Shown here: positions 16,530 through 25,266 of the stretch, in pieces
Layout: the number at the start of each line of letters is the position of its first letter
Numbering within the stretch: the first letter of the stretch is position 1
Source of the DNA: Bacteroidales bacterium UBA1205
Lineage (GTDB): Bacteria > Bacteroidota > Bacteroidia > Bacteroidales > WCHB1-69
Direction: 5' to 3'
DNA: 36,782 bases
NCBI GenBank assembly: GCA_002309615.1
Contig: DBXT01000059.1
Coordinates: 1-36,782, forward strand
Made by a program: the position numbers and the translations under genes
Notes under the pieces: model-generated
The model's database searches: none
Seen by the model: the letters and a program-made list of their open reading frames with translations, nothing else
Told to the model about the DNA's origin: nothing

Positions 16530-17747
16530 TTATTCCATATGGAGGTCGTGACCCATTTTATCTTGCTTGGTTTTTAAATAGCGTTTGTTTTCCGTATTGG
16601 GAGCAATGATAATGGGGATGGTTTTTACTATTTCTATGCCATGACCGAGCAAGCCTGCTCTTTTGGTCGGATTATTGGTGATTAATTGTATTTTGGTTGC
16701 GTTCAGGTTTTTGAGTATTTGGGCACCTATGCCGTAATCGCGTTCATCGGCACGGAAACCCAATTCCAAATTAGCTTCTACCGTATCGCGTCCCAATTCT
16801 TGCAGGTGATAGGCTTTTAGTTTGTTAATAAGCCCTATTCCTCTTCCTTCCTGACTCATATACAGCACCAATCCCTTTCCTGCTTTGTCTATCATCTGCA
16901 TGGCGGTGTGTAATTGATCTCCGCAATCGCATTTGCAGGAGCCGAAAATATCTCCTGTGGCACAGGAAGAGTGTACTCTTACCATTATCTCTTCCCCTTC
17001 TTCCCACGAGCCTTTTTTCAACGCCAAGTGGGTGCTTCCGTTATTGAGCTGGGTATAGGCTATCAGTTTGAATGTTCCCCATTTGGTAGGAAGATTGACT
17101 TCTTCTTCTTTTCGTATAAGTGTTTCAGTTTTAATTCTATAAGCTATCAAATCTTGTATAGAAATAAGCTTGATGTTATGGGTTTTGGCCACTTCTATCA
17201 ATTGGGGTAAGCGAGCCATGGTGCCGTCAGGATTGATAATTTCTATCAATGCGCCGGCAGGTTGTAAACCTGCCAAACGGCATAAATCTATAGTGGCTTC
17301 GGTATGTCCTGCTCTTTCCAACACACCCCCGTCTTTGGCTTTAAGCGGATTGATATGTCCGGGTCTGCCCAATTGTTCGGGACGGGTGTCGGGTTGAGAC
17401 AAGGCGTAAATAGTTTTGGCCCTGTCGGACATAGATACGCCGGTGGTACACCCGTTGCCGAGCAAATCCACCGAAATGGTGAAAGGCGTTCCCAAGAGGG
17501 AGGTGTTGTTATGGACTTGCATGTCCAGGTCCAATTGCCTGCAGCGTTCCGCACTTAAAGGGGAGCACAACACACCACGACCGTAGCTGAGCATAAAGTT
17601 TACCTTCTCCGCGGTGATTTTTTCGGCGGCAATAATAAAATCACCTTCGTTTTCACGGTCTTCATCGTCAACCACTATTACGAATTTGCCTGCCTTAAAA
17701 TCTTCTATAGCCTCTTGTATGGTATTAAATTTGAACTCTTGATTCAT
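16530..17747 (-). CDS. ribBA: Bifunctional DHBP synthase / GTP cyclohydrolase II
   Basis: This fusion supplies both riboflavin precursors. Residues about 1-205 form 3,4-dihydroxy-2-butanone-4-phosphate synthase, which acts on ribulose 5-phosphate; the acidic loop DDEDRENEGD is at 27-36 and RAGHTEATIDL is conserved. Residues about 206-405 are GTP cyclohydrolase II with zinc ligands Cys262, Cys273 and Cys275 (SSCATGDIFGSCKCDCG) and the downstream SQEGRGIGL loop. Length (405 aa) is normal. No other rib genes lie nearby. It sits mid-operon, 12 bp after the YbbR-like gene. Confidence 0.97.
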   Translation of the reverse strand: MNQEFKFNTIQEAIEDFKAGKFVIVVDDEDRENEGDFIIAAEKITAEKVNFMLSYGRGVLCSPLSAERCRQLDLDMQVHNNTSLLGTPFTISVDLLGNGCTTGVSMSDRAKTIYALSQPDTRPEQLGRPGHINPLKAKDGGVLERAGHTEATIDLCRLAGLQPAGALIEIINPDGTMARLPQLIEVAKTHNIKLISIQDLIAYRIKTETLIRKEEEVNLPTKWGTFKLIAYTQLNNGSTHLALKKGSWEEGEEIMVRVHSSCATGDIFGSCKCDCGDQLHTAMQMIDKAGKGLVLYMSQEGRGIGLINKLKAYHLQELGRDTVEANLELGFRADERDYGIGAQILKNLNATKIQLITNNPTKRAGLLGHGIEIVKTIPIIIAPNTENKRYLKTKQDKMGHDLHME

Positions 17748-17759
17748 GTTTAAACAATG

Positions 17760-18188
17760 TTATTGTTCCGCATTTTCTTGTTTAGGGTCAATAGTGAGAG
17801 CAATATTTATCCTGTCGAGAATTTGCATTTTTTCCGGAAATGAGGGATAGTATTCTACAATATAATTGGTCAATTGTTCTTTGTTGATGACTATATGCCT
17901 GCATTTTTTCTGAGTGGGCGTGCATATTGCATCATAATCCACTTTCAGCACCTTTCTGCGAAATTCCAACGGAAGCAAATACACCCCCTGACTTTCAAAA
18001 TTGATGGATACCATGGTATCCGATTGGGCGGTGATGGCTTTGTCTTCGGGAATATTGATAAATTCTATTGCAAAATCGTAGGATTGCTGATATATTTTTG
18101 ACATTTTTACAGCAAACCATGCCAGAAAGGATATGAACAAGCATATTAAAAACAAGCGTTTTTTACCCCATTCCGTTTTTTTTGCCAT
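17760..18188 (-). CDS. YbbR-like membrane-anchored protein
   Basis: A 142-aa protein with a basic N-terminus (MAKKTEWGKKR), one membrane segment (about 11-28) and an extracytoplasmic beta-rich domain (IxFxNIPEDKAIT, then repeated short strands). This matches the YbbR family in its Bacteroidota form, and the position directly after yajC is the usual one. Its role is unknown; a link with envelope assembly or secretion is suggested only by the neighbour. It is shorter than multi-repeat YbbR proteins of Firmicutes. Confidence 0.7.
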   Translation of the reverse strand: MAKKTEWGKKRLFLICLFISFLAWFAVKMSKIYQQSYDFAIEFINIPEDKAITAQSDTMVSINFESQGVYLLPLEFRRKVLKVDYDAICTPTQKKCRHIVINKEQLTNYIVEYYPSFPEKMQILDRINIALTIDPKQENAEQ

Positions 18189-18214
18189 TTTCTTTCTGTT
18201 TTTATGAGCGTATA

Positions 18215-18556
18215 TTAATTATCCTTCTTTTCGGGTGTCTTGGCATCGGCTTCAAATTGAGCTATGGCACTTTTTTCCACTATCATTTTTCCGCCGTCTT
18301 CTATTTCAAGGCATACTGTGGTATCTTGTATGCTGTGAATTTTGCCGTGCAAACCGCCTATGGTTACCACCTTGTTGCCTTTTTGCAAACTGTTTCTGAA
18401 CTTCTGGGCTTCTTTTTCTTTTTTCGTTTGCGGACGAATGAGGAAAAAATAAAATATAAAAATGATTAAGGCAAAGAAAATAAGTGTTGAGGCCCAATTT
18501 GCGTTGCCTTGTTGTGCGTTGTTACTTGCAAAAAGTAAGATATTGATTAAGTTCAT
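18215..18556 (-). CDS. yajC: Preprotein translocase accessory subunit YajC
   Basis: A 113-aa single-pass membrane protein. A hydrophobic helix at about 23-40 is followed by the family hallmark RPQTKKEKE, then a small beta domain (LQKGNKVVTIGGLHGKI) and an acidic/basic tail. YajC associates with SecDF and the Sec translocon. The gene begins 8 bp after the DUF1573 gene. Confidence 0.95.
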   Translation of the reverse strand: MNLINILLFASNNAQQGNANWASTLIFFALIIFIFYFFLIRPQTKKEKEAQKFRNSLQKGNKVVTIGGLHGKIHSIQDTTVCLEIEDGGKMIVEKSAIAQFEADAKTPEKKDN

Positions 18557-18564
18557 AATTATTG

Positions 18565-19020
18565 TTATTTAGTTTCTACTACTGCTGTAAATGTAAGTCT
18601 GGTTTCTGAAGGGTAAGTGTTGGCTTGCACGGTAACGCCGCTACTTATCATGCCGCGTTTGGTTTCGGTGTTGAAATTAATACTCACCTCACCTTTTTCT
18701 CCGGGCATAACGGGTGTTTTGGTAAACTGAGCAACCGTGCAACCGCAAGAGGGAACCACAGAGGATATCACCAAAGGTGATTTGCCCGTGTTGGTAAAAT
18801 GAAAGGTATAACTCACTTTTTCTCCTTGCATCAAATTGCCGAAATCATGGCTGAGATGGTCAAAACTGATTTCGGGCATTTTGCTCTTGTCGGTGTCGCC
18901 TTGGGCGTTAACGGGAATGTTTACTATAGAGGCGTCAATTTCTTCAGACCGGTTCTGACATGCCGTAACAGCTACCGTTATCCATAATATCAACCCTAAG
19001 TATATAATGTGTTTGTTCAT
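18565..19020 (-). CDS. DUF1573 lipoprotein
   Basis: From ATG 19020 the product is 151 aa with a lipoprotein signal ending VTAC (Cys21). A longer frame to 19071 would overlap the promoter, so 19020 is preferred. The mature domain is DUF1573 (HDFGNLMQGEKVSYTFHFTN, then PSCGCTVAQF), an Ig-like fold frequent in Bacteroidota. The exact role is unknown. It heads the operon with yajC, ybbR-like, ribBA and the O-methyltransferase. Confidence 0.88.
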   Translation of the reverse strand: MNKHIIYLGLILWITVAVTACQNRSEEIDASIVNIPVNAQGDTDKSKMPEISFDHLSHDFGNLMQGEKVSYTFHFTNTGKSPLVISSVVPSCGCTVAQFTKTPVMPGEKGEVSINFNTETKRGMISSGVTVQANTYPSETRLTFTAVVETK

Positions 19021-19046
19021 TTGCTTTTTATGTTTTACAAAGTCTG

Positions 19047-19054
19047 CAAAGATA
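19047..19054 (-). promoter_or_regulatory. -7 promoter box for the DUF1573-yajC-ribBA operon
   Basis: TATCTTTG on the minus strand, 26 bp before ATG 19020, matches TANNTTTG. It faces away from the box at 19157-19164. Confidence 0.6.
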
Positions 19055-19156
19055 ACATTTTTTCCAATCATCCCGCCGAATTTAACGGGTTTATTTTTCT
19101 GAAAATTTTAAAAAAAGTTCAATTCGGGAAAATATATAAATCTCCCGAAAAAGTGG

Positions 19157-19164
19157 TATATTTG
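19157..19164 (+). promoter_or_regulatory. -7 promoter box for the 19217 gene pair
   Basis: TATATTTG on plus. Transcription would begin near 19171, so the TTG at 19169 cannot be the start; the ATG at 19217 fits. Confidence 0.5.
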
Positions 19165-19216
19165 CATATTGAATAAACATAGATTTACAGTTGCAGGTTT
19201 TACTAATAACGCATAC

Positions 19217-19387
19217 ATGGACAACAATTTTAAAATAAAGATAGACGAACTCATCCAAGAGGTAAGCAAAATTAATGATTTGAACATTAAAGTGGATATT
19301 TTGAACTATATGGAGCAGCAAGCTGCTTTTCTATTGTGGCAATTGGAAGACGAATGCCATATAGATGAAGATGTTCATAACTATTAG
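19217..19387 (+). CDS. Small acidic hypothetical protein (56 aa)
   Basis: I do not recognise this protein. From ATG 19217 it is a short, soluble, predominantly helical and acidic polypeptide (IDELIQEVSKIND, then QLEDECHIDEDVHNY) with no signal peptide. A frame back to TTG 19169 exists but would begin at the predicted transcription start. It precedes the HEYGH membrane-protein gene by 20 bp, so they are probably co-transcribed. Confidence 0.6.
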   Translation: MDNNFKIKIDELIQEVSKINDLNIKVDILNYMEQQAAFLLWQLEDECHIDEDVHNY

Positions 19388-19407
19388 CCGTACGAGGGCA
19401 GGTCGGC

Positions 19408-19860
19408 ATGAAACTCATCCGCAATATTGTTTTTGTTCTTTTGCAAATTTCATGGTGTTTGTGCCAAAACATAGTGGGAGCCTTGCTATTTGTCGGTATC
19501 CCCAAACACCAACCCTGTTTTCTCTATCACAAAGCATTTGTTAGGTATTGGTCGTTGCACTACAGTATGGGTATGGGCAATTTTGTGTTTTTAACCGACA
19601 AACACGGTCGTTATGCCGGCACGACAGCCATGCCGAAAGAGCCGTACCAAACTTTGCAGCACGAATACGGCCACACCCGCCAATCCTTACTATTAGGACC
19701 ATTGTATTTTTTTGTTATAGCATTGCCTTCGGCCATGTGGTGCGGATTGCCGTGCTGCAAACACTACCGTAAAAATAAGCAAGTGTCTTATTACAGGTTT
19801 TACACCGAAAGTTGGGCCAACCGATTAAGCAGACTCTATTTTAAAGATATAAAGGCGTAG
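19408..19860 (+). CDS. Small membrane protein with HEYGH putative metallopeptidase-like motif
   Basis: A 150-aa protein with a hydrophobic N-terminal segment (about 5-32) and a second one (about 94-114, LLLGPLYFFVIALPS). Between them is His85-Glu-Tyr-Gly-His89, an HExxH-type zinc motif, and Glu134 in ESWANRL could be a third ligand. I recall similar HEYGHTxQS...LGPLYxxVIGxPS...ESWA proteins annotated as hypothetical in Bacillota and Bacteroidota; protease activity is inference. The last 20 bp overlap the 3' end of the convergent cysteine synthase gene. Confidence 0.75.
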   Translation: MKLIRNIVFVLLQISWCLCQNIVGALLFVGIPKHQPCFLYHKAFVRYWSLHYSMGMGNFVFLTDKHGRYAGTTAMPKEPYQTLQHEYGHTRQSLLLGPLYFFVIALPSAMWCGLPCCKHYRKNKQVSYYRFYTESWANRLSRLYFKDIKA

Positions 19861-20767
19861 AAAAATAGCGTTCTCCGGTATCGGGTAATATGGTGAGCAC
19901 CGTTTTATCCGGACCCAATTGCAGTGCCAATTGCAGGGCAGCGGCAACATTGGTGCCGCCGGATATGCCGCAAACAATTCCTTCTTTACATGCCAAATTC
20001 CTTGCAGTAGCTATCGCCTCTTCATCACTTACTATACACACATGGTTGTATATGCTTTGATTTAAATTGTCGGGAATAAGTCCGTCGCCTATGCCCATTT
20101 GCATGTGACTACCAATAGCACCTCCCGATAGTATGGCCGCTTTTTCGGGCTCCACAGCCCATATTTCTATGTCAGGATAGTGTTCTCTTAAGGTTGCACC
20201 TACACCCGAAATGGTGCCGCCGGTTCCTATTCCTGCACAAAAACCATGTATAGGATCGTTTACCTGGCGAATGATTTCCATGCCGGTCTGTTCCCTGTGT
20301 GTTTTTGGATTTACCTTGTTTTCAAACTGTTGCGGTAGATATACATGGGGATTTTTTTCCGCCATTTCGTTCATTAATTGTACGCATTGATTTATACACT
20401 CACCAATATCACCATCATCGTGTACCAATTTTATCTCAGCACCATATTGCTGCATGAGTTTTCGGCGTTCCATGCTTACCGAATCGGGCATTATCACTAT
20501 TGTTTTGTATCCTCTCACAGCACCCACCAGAGCAAGACCTATGCCTTGATTGCCACTGGAAGTTTCTACTATAATGCTGTTTTTGTTGATTTTACCATCT
20601 TTCTCGGCTTGTAATATCATATTATAAGCCACTCGGGTTTTGATAGAGCCACCCACATTCAAGCCTTCGTATTTTACTAATATTGTGGCGTGCCGGTGGG
20701 TGGTTATGTGCTGTAAACGAATGACAGGCGTGTTACCTATACATTCCAAGATATTATTATATACCAT
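19841..20767 (-). CDS. cysK: Cysteine synthase family protein (O-acetylserine sulfhydrylase-like)
   Basis: A PLP-dependent fold-type II enzyme, 308 aa, full length. It would make L-cysteine from O-acetylserine and sulfide. PLP lysine is Lys43 in VGGSIKTR; the substrate-binding loop is SSGNQG (70-75) and the phosphate-binding loop GTGGT lies near 176-180. Two consensus residues differ: typical CysK has GSxKDR and TSGNTG, here GSIKTR and SSGNQG, so a CysK-subfamily or related beta-replacement activity should be considered. No cysE is adjacent. The 3' end overlaps the convergent HEYGH gene by 20 bp. Confidence 0.88.
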   Translation of the reverse strand: MVYNNILECIGNTPVIRLQHITTHRHATILVKYEGLNVGGSIKTRVAYNMILQAEKDGKINKNSIIVETSSGNQGIGLALVGAVRGYKTIVIMPDSVSMERRKLMQQYGAEIKLVHDDGDIGECINQCVQLMNEMAEKNPHVYLPQQFENKVNPKTHREQTGMEIIRQVNDPIHGFCAGIGTGGTISGVGATLREHYPDIEIWAVEPEKAAILSGGAIGSHMQMGIGDGLIPDNLNQSIYNHVCIVSDEEAIATARNLACKEGIVCGISGGTNVAAALQLALQLGPDKTVLTILPDTGERYFSTPLYL

Positions 20768-20815
20768 ATTATGTTGTTAAGATACGGGAATAATCCCCAC
20801 AAAATTAAGTTGAGG

Positions 20816-20823
20816 CAAAAGTA
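20816..20823 (-). promoter_or_regulatory. -7 promoter box for cysK
   Basis: TACTTTTG on minus fits TANNTTTG, 48 bp before the ATG. A -33 element is not clear. Confidence 0.45.
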
Positions 20824-20941
20824 TTTGATGTTTCAACGCCGATGATTTTCTCGGGTGTTTTTATTGTAATATTACGTTGAGAAGAATGTAATGATTTGTT
20901 ATAATATTTTGATTTATAATATATTTTACTTTCTGTGAAAT

Positions 20942-20970
20942 AAAAAAAAAGAGAACGCATGCGTTCTCTT
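20942..20970 (-). terminator. Terminator of the HMA/TonB-receptor operon
   Basis: A perfect 22-bp palindrome (AAGAGAACGCA / TGCGTTCTCTT, 20949-20970) followed on the minus strand by a run of T. It lies 28 bp beyond the HMA gene stop. Confidence 0.85.
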
Positions 20971-20998
20971 CAGAGGGTTGTATTTGCACTATCTTGGT

Positions 20999-21499
20999 TT
21001 ATTTGGTTTGTTTAGCACATGCATTGTGATTGTCTTTACAATGATGTTCTGCATTTTTATCGCAGCAGGCATTGTTTTTTTCCGTTTTTTCACAAGCGGA
21101 GGAGTTACCTTTATTGCATGATGCATTTGCTTGGGAATGACCGGCACATTGGGCATTACAATTTTTCCCGCATTGTTGGTTGCAAGAAGAAGAAGGTAAT
21201 GTTTCTTCTGCGGAAAAGCCGAGATTATTAATAGCTTTGCATAAATTTACCACCGTGTTCTTTTTAGGATTATAAACAATGGTTACCTTAGCACTCGCCA
21301 AATCGTACACAACATCTTTCACGCCTTTTTCATAAGCGATATTGTTTTCTATGGTGTTTTTGCATTTTTCACAAGTACCGTTGGTTTGTATGGTGGTTTG
21401 TACGTACTTGTCGTTTTTGCTTGCATTGTTGTTTTGTGCTTGAGCTATATTGATACACATCAATAAGCATAGTGTAATGGTTAAATTAAAGAGTTTCAT
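20999..21499 (-). CDS. Exported heavy-metal-associated (HMA) domain protein with Cys-rich tail
   Basis: A 166-aa protein with a signal peptide (cleavage near IAQAQ) and an HMA/ferredoxin-like domain carrying the metal-binding GTCEKC motif (Cys43, Cys46), followed by the usual helix and strand pattern (AKVTIVYNPKK). After about residue 100 a low-complexity tail contains ten cysteines plus several histidines (for example CGKNC, ACC, HHC). I infer binding of soft metals such as copper in the periplasm or outside. It starts 10 bp after the TonB-dependent receptor stop, so the two probably act together. Confidence 0.85.
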   Translation of the reverse strand: MKLFNLTITLCLLMCINIAQAQNNNASKNDKYVQTTIQTNGTCEKCKNTIENNIAYEKGVKDVVYDLASAKVTIVYNPKKNTVVNLCKAINNLGFSAEETLPSSSCNQQCGKNCNAQCAGHSQANASCNKGNSSACEKTEKNNACCDKNAEHHCKDNHNACAKQTK

Positions 21500-21509
21500 A
21501 TTAATATGT

Positions 21510-23792
21510 TTAAATGTTGTTATATTTCATGGTAAATCTAATGCCGACATAACCCATAATACCCATTATGGGTCCCCACACCATGGAAGCGTCAAAAGTT
21601 GTGCCAAAGGGGTTGGCAGCATCCAAAATAGGTGTTTTTTGGCGGTAATTAGTAAGGTTTTCCCCTCCTACATATATCTCTATGTATTTGAATTTCCGTG
21701 TTATTTGAGCACTCAAGCCAAAGTATGCCGGTGTTTTCATCCTCTTCAGCTCTTCGGGTAAAAGTTCGGGGTGGGAGTTGAAAAAGGTGACATATGCATC
21801 CGGCAGGCTGGATTGGCTATGAAATTGTAGTGTTAACGCAAATTTCCATCGCTCGAATTTAGTGGCGTAACTCATGCTTAACAGCGCTTTGTGAGGAGGA
21901 AGCAAGGCTTTGGTACGGGCAGTGTTGTTGATATTTTCTTTTGTTAAAGTATATCTGTATGCCGCCGTTATTTCCATTCTTTTAATCGGGTGTAGTTGCA
22001 GTTCGGCTTGAACGGCATGGGAATAAGCTTTGTTATGGGTGTTTTGAAAATATACGGTATAGTAATCTTGGTCTATATCGGCAATGTTTTGATGTACAAA
22101 ATAGGTATAATAGTAGTCTATCATAAAAGAGCATTGCTGATTTTTGATATTGAAAAGTTGGGTAAAATTCACTCCGGCGTTGTATGCTTCTTCCGCTTGC
22201 GGATTTTCTGTTATCACCAATGTTTTGCCGCTTGCCATCAAGCCGGTGTTCTCCATCAGCGGGTGAGGTGTTCGGTAACCCTTTCCTGCAGCAAAACGCA
22301 AAGAGCCGGTAGGTGTGAATTGCCATTTTACATGCATACGCGGTGTCCAAAATAGTCCGTATAGATTGTTATAATCCAGACGAAATCCGGCAATAATCGC
22401 CAATTTATCTTTTAGTATATAACAATATTGTGCAAAAGCACCCGGTACTATTTCCGTGTGTTTAAACCGATAATTTGCTTCTGGTATGTGAATGGTCAGT
22501 AATTGATACCACTCGAAAAAATAATCTACATTACAACTCAATCCTGCATCTATCTTATGCCGGTTGCGTTTGTCCAGATAATTTTCGTAGAATACGTTGA
22601 TATAGCCGCTCAGTTGTCTGGCTTGGTATGCTTTTAGTCCGTAATAGGCATCGTAATCATGAAAAGTGAATGACACGATGGAGCCTATACTTTCATTTTC
22701 GCCTTTGAGAAAAATTCCGTTTTTGTCTATGAGGTTAAACCGATGGTTTTGTATGCCTATGCAATAACGGTCGGCACTTCCTTTGTCGGTTCTACGCACA
22801 TTGTTTTCCCCGCTAAGGCGATTGTCATATAGGTAACTGTAGAGCAGATGTCCCGATAGTTTGTTAGGAATGGCATAGTCCCATCGGTTCATCAAGTTTA
22901 CATGGGTGTTCAATGGCGCATCCATAAAACCGTCCTGATTGTGGTCCATTCTCAGCGGTGTATTTTCTACGTGTCCCAATATCATGGTGCTTACATTCTC
23001 TTTTACGGGAATGCGGGTGTTAAAATTCAATTCATTGCGTAGCTGAGTGTTTAAAAATGCGTTGATAAACACTTTTTCTTTGTTGGTTTCGGGTTTTTTA
23101 TAGATGATGGAAATTTGTCCCGTAATGGATTCATATCCGTTGACAACCGAAGCGGTGCCCTTGGATATACTGATGCTTTCCATCCATGTTCCGGGCACGT
23201 ACAAAAGTCCTAAAGGGGTGGCCACCCCGCGTATGTAAGGCGTGTTTCCCAACATGATTTGGGTATATTTACCGTCTAAACCCAACATTTGAATTTGCTT
23301 GGCACCGCTGACGGCATCGGAATAGGATACATCCACCGAGGTGTTGCTTTCAAAACTTTCCGCCAAATTGCAACATGCCGCCTTACGCAGTCCGTCGGAG
23401 GTGATTACCTGTGTAAAAATAGGCTGTATGGATATATAACTCGTCTCATCCGAGTTTACGGTAACACCTTGCAGGGTGTTGATACCCGATAGGGTGATGC
23501 GGACGGTGCTGTCGTTTTCATTGAGGGTGAGGGTGTCGGACAGGTAGCCTACAAAATGAGTTATGAGTTTATTATGTTCGTCTGTTTTCTTGATGGTAAA
23601 ATTGCCTGCCGAATCACTTATCACCCCTATATTGCTTCCCTGCCAATAGATGTTGGCACCTTCTAATGCTTGAATGTTACCCGAGGCATCTTTTCCGTAA
23701 ACGGTTCCGCTGACATATTGGCCCATGCACGGAATAGAGTATGTGCAGGCGGATAGTAAAATGAATACGGCTATTTTGATGTAACTTTTCAT
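21510..23792 (-). CDS. TonB-dependent outer-membrane receptor, probably metal-related
   Basis: A 760-aa receptor: signal peptide; carboxypeptidase-regulatory-like Ig domain (about 28-110: GTVYGKDASGN, ANIYWQGSNIG, DSAGNFTI); plug (about 115-225, with MLGNTPYIRG); then a long beta-barrel rich in alternating aromatic strands up to the C-terminus. It imports a substrate across the outer membrane using TonB energy. The substrate is inferred to be a metal or metal chelate from the co-transcribed HMA protein. LSAC at residues 13-16 resembles a lipobox, but the downstream MGQ site suggests ordinary cleavage. Confidence 0.9.
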   Translation of the reverse strand: MKSYIKIAVFILLSACTYSIPCMGQYVSGTVYGKDASGNIQALEGANIYWQGSNIGVISDSAGNFTIKKTDEHNKLITHFVGYLSDTLTLNENDSTVRITLSGINTLQGVTVNSDETSYISIQPIFTQVITSDGLRKAACCNLAESFESNTSVDVSYSDAVSGAKQIQMLGLDGKYTQIMLGNTPYIRGVATPLGLLYVPGTWMESISISKGTASVVNGYESITGQISIIYKKPETNKEKVFINAFLNTQLRNELNFNTRIPVKENVSTMILGHVENTPLRMDHNQDGFMDAPLNTHVNLMNRWDYAIPNKLSGHLLYSYLYDNRLSGENNVRRTDKGSADRYCIGIQNHRFNLIDKNGIFLKGENESIGSIVSFTFHDYDAYYGLKAYQARQLSGYINVFYENYLDKRNRHKIDAGLSCNVDYFFEWYQLLTIHIPEANYRFKHTEIVPGAFAQYCYILKDKLAIIAGFRLDYNNLYGLFWTPRMHVKWQFTPTGSLRFAAGKGYRTPHPLMENTGLMASGKTLVITENPQAEEAYNAGVNFTQLFNIKNQQCSFMIDYYYTYFVHQNIADIDQDYYTVYFQNTHNKAYSHAVQAELQLHPIKRMEITAAYRYTLTKENINNTARTKALLPPHKALLSMSYATKFERWKFALTLQFHSQSSLPDAYVTFFNSHPELLPEELKRMKTPAYFGLSAQITRKFKYIEIYVGGENLTNYRQKTPILDAANPFGTTFDASMVWGPIMGIMGYVGIRFTMKYNNI

Positions 23793-23799
23793 ATCGGGC

Positions 23800-25266
23800 T
23801 TATTCGTGAGCGCCTATAGTAGGCGGATTGCTACGAGGCATACTGTTTTTGTCTGAGCTCACTTGGGGCAGATATATTCCTGCCGATTTGCAAGGAGAAG
23901 ATTCGGACAAAGAAAGGTCATAGTCGTCTTTTGCCGTTTTTTTGAATAGCGGATTTTTGTTTTGCAACAGATTATTCCCGTGAGGAATGGTGTCCAAGGA
24001 AGATGATTTGATTTTGAGCAGGCAATAGTCCAATTGCAAATCCATTACCGCATCGTTGATATAGGTGGTGTAAAGTTCGTTGTCGGCGGTACCATAGATG
24101 ATGTTGTTTTTCAACTGGGCATAGCAATCGCCATAACTCACCCTGCCGTTGACATCGGCGGAAATGTCGCAGTTGCTTATTACCACTGCCGGCATGGTTC
24201 TTTGTGCCGATATGGCATTGTAAACGGTGTTGTGAAAGAAATCATACACTCCGCCGGCACTCAGGCACACGCAGGCTTGTTTGGAATTGATGATTTCGTT
24301 GTTATAGGCTTGTATGTGGTAGCTGCGGGCATATATACCGTATAGTTCCGTTTTTTTGATGGTGGTGTTTTGCACCAGCAAGGTGTTCCCCAACATGGTG
24401 TTGCCTATGGTCTCCGCTTGTATGCCTATGTAGGCGTTGGAAATCACGGCATGGGATATTTCATGGTTGCGGTCGCTTTCGCACAGCCATATTCTGTCCC
24501 ATTGCGAATAGTCGTCTTGGTACCAAGCTTCGGTGCGGTCTCCTTGAAATGTTACAGGTTGGTCAAGGGTGCCTTTCACTTGAAAAGAGGAGCCTATATA
24601 TGCCCATATTCCGCTGTTTTTGTGCAGGTATATCCGGGTTCCGGGCTCTATGATTAATGTTGCGGAAGAGTCAATGATGGCATAGCCGTAGATAACATAA
24701 GGTCGGTCGGCTGTCCAATGCACGGTTTCTCCTTCATGGGCCACTATGTTGCCGGCTACCCCGCCTTGTCCGTCAGGGGTGGCGTAGATAGCTTGCGGCA
24801 ATATAAAATGTGCATCTTGTCCGAAAGCCAGCAAATCCACATTTTGCCTGTTCCCGTTGGTATAAAATGCCAAAGTATCGGCTACCAGCATGGGCAGGTC
24901 GGATTGGTTGGGCGGAATGTTTATTTTGACAAAAATAAATATGCTGTCTTTGGCGGCTATCTCCACCTCTTGGGCCTGCCGGCAGGCTACGCCGTCTATA
25001 TTGATGCTATAATAAGAAGAAGAGCCTCCTACCAAGGCTATATCGGTTTTGATAGCGGCATTGTAAGGATTGTATACCTTAAGCGTGCGGGTAATGGAAC
25101 TTACGGAGGTGAATATGGTATCGAAAGTAAGCACTTGCGTGGAAAAACGCAGGCGTGCGTTGCTATCGGTGTTATAACTTGTGTGCTTGCAAGAATATAA
25201 CACCGACAAAAACAATATCAGCATTATGCTTACTATACCGGAAAATCTGTTCCTTATATTCATCAT
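23800..25266 (-). CDS. Lipoprotein with right-handed parallel beta-helix
   Basis: A 488-aa lipoprotein with signal ending SVLYSC (Cys26). An Ig-like N-terminal region (FDTIFTSVSSITRTLKVYN) precedes a beta-helix core from about 200 (YVIYGYAIIDSSATLIIEPG, VKGTLDQPVTFQGD, then repeated N-x-I/T turns) and a C-terminal PPTIGAHE. This is a familiar Bacteroidota architecture; the ligand is unknown. It is the first gene of the operon, 7 bp before the TonB-dependent receptor, so a surface or receptor-partner role is plausible. The beta-helix pattern echoes the giant protein at 975-12356, but I saw no catalytic motif. Confidence 0.85.
   Translation of the reverse strand: MMNIRNRFSGIVSIMLILFLSVLYSCKHTSYNTDSNARLRFSTQVLTFDTIFTSVSSITRTLKVYNPYNAAIKTDIALVGGSSSYYSINIDGVACRQAQEVEIAAKDSIFIFVKINIPPNQSDLPMLVADTLAFYTNGNRQNVDLLAFGQDAHFILPQAIYATPDGQGGVAGNIVAHEGETVHWTADRPYVIYGYAIIDSSATLIIEPGTRIYLHKNSGIWAYIGSSFQVKGTLDQPVTFQGDRTEAWYQDDYSQWDRIWLCESDRNHEISHAVISNAYIGIQAETIGNTMLGNTLLVQNTTIKKTELYGIYARSYHIQAYNNEIINSKQACVCLSAGGVYDFFHNTVYNAISAQRTMPAVVISNCDISADVNGRVSYGDCYAQLKNNIIYGTADNELYTTYINDAVMDLQLDYCLLKIKSSSLDTIPHGNNLLQNKNPLFKKTAKDDYDLSLSESSPCKSAGIYLPQVSSDKNSMPRSNPPTIGAHE

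Noticed and set aside
19021..19071. N-terminal extension of the DUF1573 lipoprotein
   Set aside because: It would put the TATCTTTG promoter box inside the coding region and bury the lipoprotein signal.
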